Part shown: positions 17,457 through 26,842 of the stretch, piece by piece
Layout: each line of letters opens with the position of its first letter
Position numbering within the stretch: the first letter of the stretch is position 1
Assembly: GCF_003385595.1 (NCBI RefSeq)
Contig: NZ_QNUE01000001.1
Coordinates: 186,001 to 250,000, forward strand
Direction of reading: 5' to 3'
Source of the DNA: Chryseobacterium flavum
Lineage (GTDB): Bacteria > Bacteroidota > Bacteroidia > Flavobacteriales > Weeksellaceae
DNA: 64,000 nt
Program-made: the position numbers and the translations under genes
The notes under the pieces: generated by a model
Told to the model about the DNA's origin: nothing
Seen by the model: the letters and a program-made list of their open reading frames with translations, nothing else
Database searches by the model: none

Positions 17457-19388
17457 TTAAGCGACTGCAATCACGTTATCATTCCCAAACCATACTTTAG
17501 CTTTAGCTATTACTTGCGGGTCAGGATTATGAAAAAAAACTGCTAAACTTTCTTTAGCCCTTGTACAACAAACATAAAATATCTTTTGAGTTCTATCCAA
17601 TACACTTGCCGAGCCTGTTTCTAAAAAAAGATTTCCGAAATTGTAATTGTTCCAACCTCCATTATCAAGTATCACCAAGACGTTATTAAATTCAGCACCT
17701 TTAGTTTTATGCTGTGTTGAAAAGGGTGTTTGTCCTTCTAAATATTCGTATAGTTTCTGAAATTCACTAAACTTGACATCCTTTACACGGTTGTACAAAT
17801 ACTCTTTTTTATCCTTAAAATCAATGAGCTTGTCATCAATCAAACAAATACCTTTTTCATTAGCATCGTTAATTACGTCTTCAATCGTTTTTTCTCCAAC
17901 ATTTACAAGGCTTTCAATATTTTCTTTTAATGCCCTTTTGCTTGCTATACTTACTATTCTAAAACGATAGTCGGTGGCTCTTAGAAACTCGTTATACTTT
18001 TTACTCTGATACAGAAAAATGTTAGTTTGAATTTTGAATAAGTGTTTTATCAGATTATCTCTTTTTGAACCTTTCTTATTTTCATCGTTTTCATCTTGCT
18101 TTTTATCATCAATGAGAGCATCTTTATTCAAATAGATTTTTCTTACTTCCGAAAACGGCTTATCCTTTAATTGATTATAAAGCTCTGCTTTTAAAGGGTC
18201 AGCCATTATAATATCCTTTTTTAATTGCTTCTGTCTGTTTTTTAATTGAAACTTATCTACAACAACATCAAAAGTATCATCGTCATTGATTTCGACTTCT
18301 GGCTTGTTGTTTTTCTTGTTGTATTTAATCTTTTCAAGTATTTCAGATTTCAAGCCAATAATGGGGTCGTCATCATAAATATCCATTAGGGTTCTAAAGC
18401 CAGCTTTACCTGCTATTAAATTGTGAGTAAGGTTCAGTTCCTTTGTTTCTTTTGAATTATTGAAATCCCATTGATAGTTTTCTTCCAGGAACTTTTCAAC
18501 CTTACTAATATCTCCATCCGTAGAATGTAAAAATAAAACAGTGCCTTGCTTTACAACACCATCGACCATATTAGGTGCTTTAGGGTCAATGGATGGCTCT
18601 TGCGTTATCCCGTCTGTCCTTAGTTTATTAGCTAAGTCAATTACAAGTTGAGGATTTCTTCTATTTTGTTTTTTCGGAATTTCATTCACAGTATCCGCAT
18701 CGTTTCCTTTGTATTCATCTAAATTCCCAATGCCATCTTCATAAATTGATTGCATCGCATCACCAAAAAAACCAATAATATTTTTCCTTTCGCTTTTCTT
18801 GAAATGAGTTAGAAATGTATCTACAACATCTTTACTTGTATCTTGATACTCATCAATAAAAATGAATTTGTATTTATCTTTTACTATACTACTTAGTTTA
18901 GGATATTTCTCGAATAGGTAATTGGCAACTACAAGTAATTCATCATGAGAAATTATCCCTTCACGTAACCTTACAAATTCTTTATACTGTATTCCATCTG
19001 GCAAAAGGTCAAAGTATGTGTCGGGAATGGGATGTACATCCTCAATTGAAATCTTGCTAACCTCTTCATTATTCGCCAAAGAAATGATAGCCTCTTTAAG
19101 CTCCTTTTGAAAATGTTTTATATTATCCCACAAAAAGTCGTGTATCGTAGATACATTCAGGTTCTTGTGGTTTACTCTTTCTTCGATTTCCTTTACTGCC
19201 GCATTGGTGTATGTCATGCAGGCTACTTTTGCCGTTGGATATTCTGCAATTACCTGACGAATGACACTTACCAGTGAATAAGTTTTGCCACTTCCTGCTC
19301 CGCCGCTTAAAAGAAAATTTCTCCCATTGTCAATTGATTGAAGAATTTCTTGTACTTCGGGTTCTAAACTTAATCTTCCTTCAACCAT
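17457..19388 (-). CDS. UvrD/PcrA-type superfamily 1 helicase, Gabija GajB-like
   Basis: The 643-residue protein has the UvrD helicase motifs in order: Walker A LLSGGAGSGKTYSLV (residues 27-41), motif II FIFIDEYQDTSKD near residue 175, and the C-terminal motifs HKTKGAEFNNVLVILDN near 556 and VCCTRAKESLAVFF near 610. I chose ATG at 19386-19388 (MVEGRLS); it overlaps the end of the upstream ATPase gene by 19 bases. An OLD-TOPRIM ATPase plus a UvrD helicase is the composition of the Gabija defence system. This protein is longer than typical GajB (about 500), with extra charged segments in the middle. Confidence 0.78.
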   Translation of the reverse strand: MVEGRLSLEPEVQEILQSIDNGRNFLLSGGAGSGKTYSLVSVIRQVIAEYPTAKVACMTYTNAAVKEIEERVNHKNLNVSTIHDFLWDNIKHFQKELKEAIISLANNEEVSKISIEDVHPIPDTYFDLLPDGIQYKEFVRLREGIISHDELLVVANYLFEKYPKLSSIVKDKYKFIFIDEYQDTSKDVVDTFLTHFKKSERKNIIGFFGDAMQSIYEDGIGNLDEYKGNDADTVNEIPKKQNRRNPQLVIDLANKLRTDGITQEPSIDPKAPNMVDGVVKQGTVLFLHSTDGDISKVEKFLEENYQWDFNNSKETKELNLTHNLIAGKAGFRTLMDIYDDDPIIGLKSEILEKIKYNKKNNKPEVEINDDDTFDVVVDKFQLKNRQKQLKKDIIMADPLKAELYNQLKDKPFSEVRKIYLNKDALIDDKKQDENDENKKGSKRDNLIKHLFKIQTNIFLYQSKKYNEFLRATDYRFRIVSIASKRALKENIESLVNVGEKTIEDVINDANEKGICLIDDKLIDFKDKKEYLYNRVKDVKFSEFQKLYEYLEGQTPFSTQHKTKGAEFNNVLVILDNGGWNNYNFGNLFLETGSASVLDRTQKIFYVCCTRAKESLAVFFHNPDPQVIAKAKVWFGNDNVIAVA

Positions 19389-21451
19389 AATAAACCATTT
19401 TTTATATATGCTGGAATATCCCAATTGCTAAAGTCCTTATCACTGTGATATAAAATATCCAATGCAAAGTGAGTTTTCTTTTTAATACAGGAGCCTGCTA
19501 ATGAATAGGCATCATTGGCAGCCTCGTCAAATAACTTTCTATTTTGTAATCCCTGAAATTCATCTTTTTTGCCATTTACAAAAGCACGGTTAATATGAAT
19601 AAATGCATCCTCGAAACTCCTTGCATGATATGCATTTTCTTCCTGCTGATAGCATATACAAACCGTAGAACTTCCAACAAGAATTGTTCTATTTGCGACA
19701 GGCAATGTCTTTAAATCATCCCAAACAACTTCTTTCAAAAAATGATTGATTGCAGAATTGCTTGTTTTTGTTCCCTCATTGACGGGGCAAGCACCCCAAA
19801 CATCTTGCCCTTTGTGGTCTTTCTTTACAACTTTAATGGCATCAATATCCGTTAATATCAAAGATTTAATACCTAAAAAGTCAATAAATTTTTCAAAGAT
19901 TTGGGAATATGCGCCCACTTCAATTATTGATATATTTTGGGATAATAGCGGAAGAAAAGTGTCCTCTTTACCCTCTGCCTTTAGGCGAGCAGCTTCTTCC
20001 AAATCAACTTTTCGCATAAAGGTTGGTATCAATATCCTTTCTGTGTCGCCTTCAATCAAAACGGCTTTATCTGCAAAGAAAATTTCAGCCCTGCTTATTG
20101 TTAAATATTGTTTTAGAAATTGATATTGGCTTGGGTCGGCATCGTATTGCTTTCTTAAATCCGAAAGATTTTTTGCAACAACATTATTTTTATTCTCCGA
20201 TTTCAAGTATTTAATATCATCAAAATCACTATCTGCAACAATATGGGACGAATGGGTAGTAATGATATATTGTAAGGGTCTTTTTATTCCGTCATCCCGC
20301 TTAATACCTTCAGCAAGCAATTTCTTTATATTCTTTATAAAGACATACTGCATTTGTGGATGAGTATGGGCTTCCGGCTCTTCGATAATTAGTAAATTAA
20401 TGTCCGCTGGCCTTTTGTCTTTATCTCTTTTGAAATCCTGGACAAGAATTTCAATTTCAAAAATCATACTTATAAGGTTCATGTAACCTAAGCCATTGTA
20501 ATGTTCAGGTAGCTTATGGTCATCATGAGTATATACTACGGTTGTATTTCCTTCAAGTAGTTCCCTGTGTTGCAGTGTTGAAATTATTGCTATATCAGTG
20601 TCATTCAGTTTTATTCCTCCGAAGTCTTGTACTTTTTTAATTACATCACTGAACAGGTCTTTGTATATTTCGCTTAATGTACTATCAGTTTCAGAAAGCT
20701 GGTCTTTAAAATTTTCAGTAGCTTGATTTTTTTCGCTGTTATCCTCCTGCTTTTTATAAAGACTGGATGTTTGTTTTGATAAGGTATTTTCCTTCTCCTT
20801 ATTGGTTACATCTCGTCTTGCACTAATGTATTTGAAGCCAATTATATCTTTAATGGCAATACCTTCACTTTCAAGGTCTATAAAATTAGCATCATTAACT
20901 TTATTAGTAGCCATATCATACTCAAAAGACATTTTATGGGTATGGAAATAGTTATCTAATCCTTGCTTTAAAAATTCTTTAATCTCGCCGGGTTTATTTT
21001 TCTTTTTTGCATCAACTTTTCCCTTTTCATTTGCTTCAAAAGCGGCATAGTCGGTTTTGACTTTAAAAAAATCAGTGTAGGTTACCGTATATTCAAATCC
21101 CAATACAATTTTGTTATTGTCCGGGTCTAAATCCATCAAAACTCTACTAACATTTGATAAATCATCTTTCTCGTTGTATTCAATAAATATTTTTAGTTTG
21201 ATGCCTTTGGGTGTAAATTCTTCGGGAATAGCCCCTGATTTTATAAGAGCTTCTAATTCGTTTTTGAAATCAATATTAAAATCATCATAAGAAAATTTAC
21301 TTTTCTCGTTCAGGAACTTGTCAAGAACGGAAAGGATAGAGGTTTTTCCCGTATTGTTTTTCCCGATAACTAAGGAGAGGTCTTCCTCCAAATCCATTGA
21401 AAAATTCTTTAGTAGGCGAAAATTTTCAACTTCAATTTTTATAATCTTCAT
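19370..21451 (-). CDS. OLD-family ATPase with TOPRIM nuclease domain, Gabija GajA-like
   Basis: The 693-residue protein has Walker A at residues 30-37 (GKNNTGKT), the signature/Walker B region LLIIEEPEAHTHPQMQ near 353, and then a TOPRIM domain with the catalytic Glu in VLIEGDTERILIP near 466 and the DxD in LILTDIDAIKV near 534. OLD proteins of class 2 pair with a UvrD helicase; GajA is the DNA-nicking member of Gabija. The gene overlaps the helicase gene and is 22 bases after an XRE regulator gene, so the three form one operon. Length is above typical GajA (about 580). Gabija is the best fit, but other OLD-based systems are possible. Confidence 0.78.
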   Translation of the reverse strand: MKIIKIEVENFRLLKNFSMDLEEDLSLVIGKNNTGKTSILSVLDKFLNEKSKFSYDDFNIDFKNELEALIKSGAIPEEFTPKGIKLKIFIEYNEKDDLSNVSRVLMDLDPDNNKIVLGFEYTVTYTDFFKVKTDYAAFEANEKGKVDAKKKNKPGEIKEFLKQGLDNYFHTHKMSFEYDMATNKVNDANFIDLESEGIAIKDIIGFKYISARRDVTNKEKENTLSKQTSSLYKKQEDNSEKNQATENFKDQLSETDSTLSEIYKDLFSDVIKKVQDFGGIKLNDTDIAIISTLQHRELLEGNTTVVYTHDDHKLPEHYNGLGYMNLISMIFEIEILVQDFKRDKDKRPADINLLIIEEPEAHTHPQMQYVFIKNIKKLLAEGIKRDDGIKRPLQYIITTHSSHIVADSDFDDIKYLKSENKNNVVAKNLSDLRKQYDADPSQYQFLKQYLTISRAEIFFADKAVLIEGDTERILIPTFMRKVDLEEAARLKAEGKEDTFLPLLSQNISIIEVGAYSQIFEKFIDFLGIKSLILTDIDAIKVVKKDHKGQDVWGACPVNEGTKTSNSAINHFLKEVVWDDLKTLPVANRTILVGSSTVCICYQQEENAYHARSFEDAFIHINRAFVNGKKDEFQGLQNRKLFDEAANDAYSLAGSCIKKKTHFALDILYHSDKDFSNWDIPAYIKNGLLWLKED

Positions 21452-21473
21452 AATGGCTGTTTATCGTATTTAA

Positions 21474-21770
21474 TTAGTTTTTACTGTTCCCCTCTCTCAT
21501 TCTTTTTTGTGTCATTTTTAACGCTTGTTCAGCTAATGGCTCGTCTCGCAATAATTCGGTCATTTTATCCGACAGCCACAAAATCAATAGTTCGTCCAAT
21601 TGTACATTCAGAAATTCAGCGAGCCTTTCCAAATGCTTTCTCGGTAAAAGTCTTTCTTCATTTTCCACCTTGCTGATAAAAGCGTTATCCAACTGTAAAG
21701 CGGCTCCAACCTCTCGTAGAAACAGCCCTTTACTTTCTCTCAATTCTTTTATGCGTTTACCAAGTGCCAT
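21474..21770 (-). CDS. XRE-family HTH regulator of the Gabija-like operon
   Basis: The 98-residue protein has a Cro/C1-type helix-turn-helix: GKRIKELRESKGLFLREVGAALQLDNAFISKVENEER, followed by a short tail. It is the first gene of the operon with the OLD ATPase and the helicase. Such small regulators often restrain defence genes. Canonical Gabija loci do not carry one, so this is a regulated variant or a cargo-specific addition. A TAAATTTG element (minus strand, complement of 21801-21808) upstream could be its -7 box. Confidence 0.85.
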   Translation of the reverse strand: MALGKRIKELRESKGLFLREVGAALQLDNAFISKVENEERLLPRKHLERLAEFLNVQLDELLILWLSDKMTELLRDEPLAEQALKMTQKRMREGNSKN

Positions 21771-21898
21771 TTTGATTTTTTAAGACTTGTCTAAATAAAT
21801 CAAATTTAAGCAAAACAATGCAATAATCTATAAGCCAAGTAACAGTATATGAGATTACAGTAAGGCAATTAAAAATGTACTAAAAATTCTTAGACACT

Positions 21899-21983
21899 GC
21901 CACTCACTGCCAAGTAATTCCACTGAAAGACATATCGTTATTGCGCCATGTTTTTCCTGACACTTTTGTTCCGAAAGCCCGCA
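21899..21983. repeat. Right copy of 85-bp direct repeat (traE leader)
   Basis: Same sequence as 17306-17390 with six substitutions, located 39 bases upstream of traE. This is the native copy, since it stands in front of the intact transfer operon. Confidence 0.9.
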
Positions 21984-22022
21984 AAGAGCGGGAAAACAGA
22001 AACAAATTAATGTGTTTAAATC

Positions 22023-22328
22023 ATGGAAAAACAAAGAAAAAAAGTATTGCTGACAGGCTTAGGGTTACTGTCAGCATTTGGTGTGTTCGCACAGGGCAAC
22101 GGCTCGGCTGGTATCAATGAAGCCACGCAGATGGTAACAAGCTACTTTGACCCTGCAACCCAACTCATCTATGCGATTGGTGCAGTCGTGGGGCTTATCG
22201 GAGGCGTGAAAGTGTACAATAAATTCAGCAGTGGTGACCCTGACACATCTAAGACGGCGGCAAGCTGGTTCGGAGCCTGTATTTTCTTAATCGTTGCAGC
22301 TACTATCCTGCGTTCATTCTTCCTTTAA
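22023..22328 (+). CDS. traE: TraE (DUF4134)
   Basis: A 101-residue membrane protein with an N-terminal signal or membrane helix (LLTGLGLLSAFGVFAQG) and two further hydrophobic helices (LIYAIGAVVGLIGGVKVY and ASWFGACIFLIVAATILRSF). This is the VirB2-like, DUF4134 protein that opens the main transfer operon in CTnDOT-type elements and probably forms pilus or channel subunits. It is 11 bases from traF. Confidence 0.9.
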   Translation: MEKQRKKVLLTGLGLLSAFGVFAQGNGSAGINEATQMVTSYFDPATQLIYAIGAVVGLIGGVKVYNKFSSGDPDTSKTAASWFGACIFLIVAATILRSFFL

Positions 22329-22339
22329 TCCATAGCCCT

Positions 22340-22672
22340 ATGAGTAGTTACAATATCAATAGAGGCATTGGAAGAACGGTTGAGTTCAACGGACTGAAAG
22401 CACAATATCTGTTCATTTTCGCAGGCGGTTTGCTCGGTATGCTAATCCTCGTGATGGTTATGTACATGGCAGGCGTAAACTCTTACGTGTGCCTGTTCAT
22501 CGGAGCTGGTGGCGCATCGCTCATCGTATGGCAAACATTCGCACTCAACGGTAAGTATGGCGAACACGGGTTAATGAAAGTCGGCGCAAAAAAAAGGCAT
22601 CCGAAATATATCATTTGCCGCAAAGCTATACACCGCTATTTGAAGTTAACCGCTAAACACAATGCCGTATGA
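22340..22672 (+). CDS. traF: TraF (DUF4133), VirB3-like
   Basis: A 110-residue protein with two adjacent membrane helices (YLFIFAGGLLGMLILVMVMY and VCLFIGAGGASLIVWQTFAL) and a basic C-terminus. It is the VirB3-like inner membrane component (DUF4133). Its stop overlaps the traG start (ATGA), as expected for a VirB3/VirB4 pair. Confidence 0.9.
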   Translation: MSSYNINRGIGRTVEFNGLKAQYLFIFAGGLLGMLILVMVMYMAGVNSYVCLFIGAGGASLIVWQTFALNGKYGEHGLMKVGAKKRHPKYIICRKAIHRYLKLTAKHNAV

Positions 22673-25176
22673 GAAACACAGCAAAAGCCACAACGCTTGA
22701 AAGCAAGTTTCCATTACTGGCGGTGGAACACAATTGCATCATTTCAAAGGATGCGGACATTACGGCTTGCTTTCGGGTACACTTGCCCGAACTATTTACA
22801 GTAGCATCACCAGAGTACGATGCCATTCATTCGGCATGGCACAAGGCAATTAAAACCTTACCCGATTTCTCCATCATCCACAAACAGGACTGGTTTATCA
22901 AAGAAAATTATGCACCTGATATTGCACAGGATGGATTGAGTTTTTTAGCGAAATCTTACCAGCAACATTTCAACGAACGTCCCTTTCTCAACCATTACTG
23001 TTACCTCTTCCTGACCAAAACCACAAAAGAACGGATGCGGATGCAGAGCAACTTTAGTTCGCTTTGCAAAGGTGTTCTTATCCCGAAAGAAATAAGGGAT
23101 AAAGAAGCCGTTCGCAGATTTATGGAAGCGGTGGCACAGTTTGAGCGCATCATGAACGATTGCGGGTTTGTGAAACTGGAACGACTGACCGAAGATGACA
23201 TTATCGGTACAGATGACAAACAGGGATTGCTGGAACAATACTTTACCCTGTCAAGGGAAACGGGAACAGCCATGCAGGACATCGCTCTCGGTTCAGAAGA
23301 TGTGCGTATTGGCAACAAAAGGTTGTGCCTGCACACCCTTTCAGATACGGACGATTTGCCCGGAACGGTATCGGCAAACACCCGCTACGAAAAACTGTCA
23401 ACTGACAGAAGTGATTGCCTGTTGTCCTTTGCTGCTCCGGTGGGCTTGCTTCTTAGCTGTAACCATATCTACAACCAGTATTTGTTTTTGGATAACAGTG
23501 ATGAGAACCTGCGCAAGTTTGAAAAATCCGCACGTAATATGCACTCGCTGGCAAGGTACAGCAGGGCTAATCAGATTAACAAAGAATGGATTGAAAAGTA
23601 CCTGAACGAAGCGCACAGCTTCGGGCTTTCCTCCATTCGTGCGCACTTCAATATAATGGCGTGGTCGGACGACCCGAACGAACTCAAACAGCTAAAGAAC
23701 GATACAGGTAGTGCGCTGGCTTTAATGGAATGCAAACCACGCCACAATACCGTTGATGTTGCCACGCTGTATTGGGCAGCTATGCCGGGCAATGCGGGCG
23801 ACTTTCCCGCAGAGGAAAGTTTTTATACGTTCATTGAGCCAGCCTTGTGCTTCTTCACCGAAGAAACCAATTACCAAAGTTCGCCCTCACCGTTCGGTAT
23901 CAAGATGGCAGATAGACTAACGGGTAAACCTATCCATTTGGATATTTCCGACCTGCCCATGAAACGGGGTATCATCACGAACCGCAACAAATTTATTTTG
24001 GGGCCATCAGGTTCGGGTAAATCTTTTTTCACTAATCACATGGTGCGGCAATACTACGAACAGGGCGCACACGTCCTGCTCGTGGACACGGGTAATTCCT
24101 ATCAGGGATTATGTGAGTTGATTAAAGGAAAGACCAAAGGCGAAGACGGTGTTTACTTTACCTATACCGAAGACAATCCTATTGCATTCAATCCATTTTA
24201 TACGGACGATGGTGTATTTGACATTGAGAAAAGGGAAAGTATCAAAACGCTCATCCTTACCCTATGGAAGCGTGATGACGAACCGCCGAAGCGTTCGGAA
24301 GAAGTGGCATTGTCCAATGCCGTGAGCGGCTACATAGACCGTATCAAACAAACCGATGAATACCCATCATTCAACGGCTTTTATGAGTACGTGAAAGGTG
24401 ATTACAAAAATGTGCTGGAAGAAAAACAGGTACGGGAAAAAGATTTTGACCTCGCAAATTTCCTGAACGTACTCGAACCTTATTACAAGGGCGGAGAGTA
24501 TGATTACTTGCTCAATTCAGATAAGCAACTCGACCTGCTTTCCAAACGCTTTATCGTGTTTGAAATTGATGCGATTAAAGACCACAAAATTTTATTCCCA
24601 ATCGTGACCATCATCATCATGGAGGTCTTCATCAACAAGATGCGCCGATTGAAAGGTGTGCGTAAGCTGATACTGATTGAAGAAGCGTGGAAAGCGATTG
24701 CGAAAGAGGGCATGGCAGAATACATCAAGTATTTGTTTAAAACTGTCCGCAAATTTTTTGGTGAAGCCATCGTGGTTACGCAGGAAGTGGACGACATCAT
24801 CCAGTCGCCCATCGTAAAAGAAAGTATCATCAATAACTCCGACTGCAAAATCCTGTTAGACCAACGCAAGTACATGAACAAGTTCGATGACATTCAGGCG
24901 ATGCTCGGACTTACGGAAAAGGAAAAATCACAAATCCTTTCTATCAATATGAACAATGATGCAAGCCGACTTTACAAAGAGGTATGGATTGGCTTGGGCG
25001 GTACGCATTCCGCAGTGTATGCCACAGAAGTTAGTGTTGAGGAATATTTAGCCTACACCACGGAGGAAACCGAAAAAATGGAAGTGATGCAGCTTGCCCA
25101 CGAACTGGACGGCAATGTGGAGCAAGCCATTAAGCGTATCGCCCTCCAAAGACGTGAAAAAACAAATAATTATTAA
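22669..25176 (+). CDS. traG: TraG, VirB4-type conjugation ATPase
   Basis: The 835-residue protein has Walker A LGPSGSGKSFF near residue 444 and Walker B LILIEEAWKAIAKEG near residue 667. It ends with a conserved motif region (EVDDIIQSPIVKESIINN). It is the main ATPase of the type IV channel, located at the inner membrane face. The length is standard for Bacteroidetes TraG. Translation is coupled to traF through a 4-base overlap. Confidence 0.95.
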   Translation: MRNTAKATTLESKFPLLAVEHNCIISKDADITACFRVHLPELFTVASPEYDAIHSAWHKAIKTLPDFSIIHKQDWFIKENYAPDIAQDGLSFLAKSYQQHFNERPFLNHYCYLFLTKTTKERMRMQSNFSSLCKGVLIPKEIRDKEAVRRFMEAVAQFERIMNDCGFVKLERLTEDDIIGTDDKQGLLEQYFTLSRETGTAMQDIALGSEDVRIGNKRLCLHTLSDTDDLPGTVSANTRYEKLSTDRSDCLLSFAAPVGLLLSCNHIYNQYLFLDNSDENLRKFEKSARNMHSLARYSRANQINKEWIEKYLNEAHSFGLSSIRAHFNIMAWSDDPNELKQLKNDTGSALALMECKPRHNTVDVATLYWAAMPGNAGDFPAEESFYTFIEPALCFFTEETNYQSSPSPFGIKMADRLTGKPIHLDISDLPMKRGIITNRNKFILGPSGSGKSFFTNHMVRQYYEQGAHVLLVDTGNSYQGLCELIKGKTKGEDGVYFTYTEDNPIAFNPFYTDDGVFDIEKRESIKTLILTLWKRDDEPPKRSEEVALSNAVSGYIDRIKQTDEYPSFNGFYEYVKGDYKNVLEEKQVREKDFDLANFLNVLEPYYKGGEYDYLLNSDKQLDLLSKRFIVFEIDAIKDHKILFPIVTIIIMEVFINKMRRLKGVRKLILIEEAWKAIAKEGMAEYIKYLFKTVRKFFGEAIVVTQEVDDIIQSPIVKESIINNSDCKILLDQRKYMNKFDDIQAMLGLTEKEKSQILSINMNNDASRLYKEVWIGLGGTHSAVYATEVSVEEYLAYTTEETEKMEVMQLAHELDGNVEQAIKRIALQRREKTNNY

Positions 25177-25196
25177 TCATTAAAAAATCAGAAGCA

Positions 25197-25829
25197 ATGA
25201 AAAAAGCAATGTTACTGGTGTGTACGGTATTAATGTTAGCCGTTGCACCATCCGCTAAGGCACAATGGATAGTTACTGACCCTGCAAACCTTGCATCGGG
25301 TATCATCAACAGTGCCAACGAAATCATACAGACCTCATCCACCGTATCGAATGTCGTTAAGAATTTCAACGAGGTAAAAAAAGTGTATGAACAGGGTAAG
25401 GAATATTACGACAAACTGAAAGCCGTAAGCAACTTGGTGAAAGATGCCCGTAAGGTACAGCAGACTGTTTTGCTGGTGGGCGATGTATCCGAAATGTATG
25501 TGAAGAATTTCGGCAAGATGATGAACGACCCAAATTTCACCCCACAGGAATTGGCGGCAATCGCCAACGGTTATTCCACGCTCCTGAACGAAAGTACAGA
25601 GTTGCTGAAAGAACTGAAACAAATTGTCAACAATACCGGACTTTCCCTGAACGACAAAGAGCGCATGGACATCATAGACAAGGTGTACAATGAGGTAAAG
25701 GACTATCACAACCTTGTGCGCTATTACACCAATAAGAACATCTCCGTAAGCATTTTGAGAGCCAAGAAACAGAACAATACCAAAAGGGTGCTGGAACTGT
25801 ACGGCACTGCTGAACAAAAATACTGGTAA
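25197..25829 (+). CDS. traI: TraI-like protein (DUF4141)
   Basis: A 210-residue protein with a signal peptide (MLLVCTVLMLAVAPSAKAQW) and a helical, VirB5-like body (phrases TSSTVSNVVKNFNEVKKVYEQG and ALNERMDI-like segments). It belongs to DUF4141, called TraI in CTnDOT. It is exported to the periplasm and probably is a minor channel or pilus component. traH is not present between traG and this gene. Confidence 0.85.
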   Translation: MKKAMLLVCTVLMLAVAPSAKAQWIVTDPANLASGIINSANEIIQTSSTVSNVVKNFNEVKKVYEQGKEYYDKLKAVSNLVKDARKVQQTVLLVGDVSEMYVKNFGKMMNDPNFTPQELAAIANGYSTLLNESTELLKELKQIVNNTGLSLNDKERMDIIDKVYNEVKDYHNLVRYYTNKNISVSILRAKKQNNTKRVLELYGTAEQKYW

Positions 25830-25832
25830 GCT

Positions 25833-26828
25833 ATGGAATGGAATAATCTTCACGAAATGCTGCGGAGCCTGTACGATGAAATGATGCCTTTAACGGCAGA
25901 CATGGCGGCAGTGGCAAAAGGCATCGCCGGACTGGGCGCACTGTTTTACGTTGCCCTGAAAGTATGGCAGGCATTGAGCCGGGCAGAACCAATAGACGTG
26001 TTTCCGCTCTTACGACCTTTTGCCATCGGGCTATGTATCATGTTTTTTCCAACAATGGTATTGGGAACAATCAATGCGGTAATGTCCCCCTTGGTAAAAG
26101 GCACACACGCCATGCTCGAAGACCAGGTGCTTGACCTGAATAAGCTGCAACAGCAGAAAGACCAGTTGGAAAGGGAGGCAATGCTACGCAATCCCGAAAC
26201 CGCTTACCTCGTAAGCGATGAGGAATTTGATAAGAAGCTGGACGAATTGGGATGGTCGCCGTCCGATTTGGCAACCATGTCGGGAATGTACCTTGACAGG
26301 CAAGCCTACAAGATAGAAAAAGCGATAAAGGAATGGTTTCGCAACCTGCTGGAAATACTGTTTCAGGCGGCGGCACTCGTCATAGACACGATACGAACAT
26401 TCTTTCTTATTGTGCTTTCGATATTGGGGCCAATAGCCTTTGCCATAAGCGTATGGGACGGTCTTCAGTCTACGCTTACGCAATGGCTGACCCGATATAT
26501 CAGTGTCTATCTGTGGTTGCCCATATCTGATATGTTCAGCTCCATACTGGCAAAAATACAATCGCTCATACTGGAAAGGGATATTGAAATGCTTGCCGAC
26601 CCAACGTTTATACCCGACACATCCAACACCGTGTACATCATTTTCATGCTGATTGGCATTGTGGGTTATTTCACCATTCCAACGGTGGCGGGCTGGGTGA
26701 TACAGGCGGGAGGTGCAGGAAATTTCATGCGCAACGTAAACTCTACGGCATCGAAAACCGGAAACCTCGCCGGAGCCGGAACGGGAGCCACAGTTGGCAA
26801 TATAGGCGGCAGGTTAATGAACAAATAA
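25833..26828 (+). CDS. traJ: TraJ, VirB6-like membrane protein
   Basis: A 331-residue polytopic membrane protein with about five hydrophobic segments (for example GIAGLGALFYVALKVWQAL and FFLIVLSILGPIAFAISVWD), and a Gly/Ala/Thr-rich tail. It is the TraJ/VirB6-like inner membrane component of CTn type IV systems. It starts 3 bases after traI and precedes traK, the standard order. Confidence 0.9.
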   Translation: MEWNNLHEMLRSLYDEMMPLTADMAAVAKGIAGLGALFYVALKVWQALSRAEPIDVFPLLRPFAIGLCIMFFPTMVLGTINAVMSPLVKGTHAMLEDQVLDLNKLQQQKDQLEREAMLRNPETAYLVSDEEFDKKLDELGWSPSDLATMSGMYLDRQAYKIEKAIKEWFRNLLEILFQAAALVIDTIRTFFLIVLSILGPIAFAISVWDGLQSTLTQWLTRYISVYLWLPISDMFSSILAKIQSLILERDIEMLADPTFIPDTSNTVYIIFMLIGIVGYFTIPTVAGWVIQAGGAGNFMRNVNSTASKTGNLAGAGTGATVGNIGGRLMNK

Positions 26829-26842
26829 TAATCATCGTAAAA

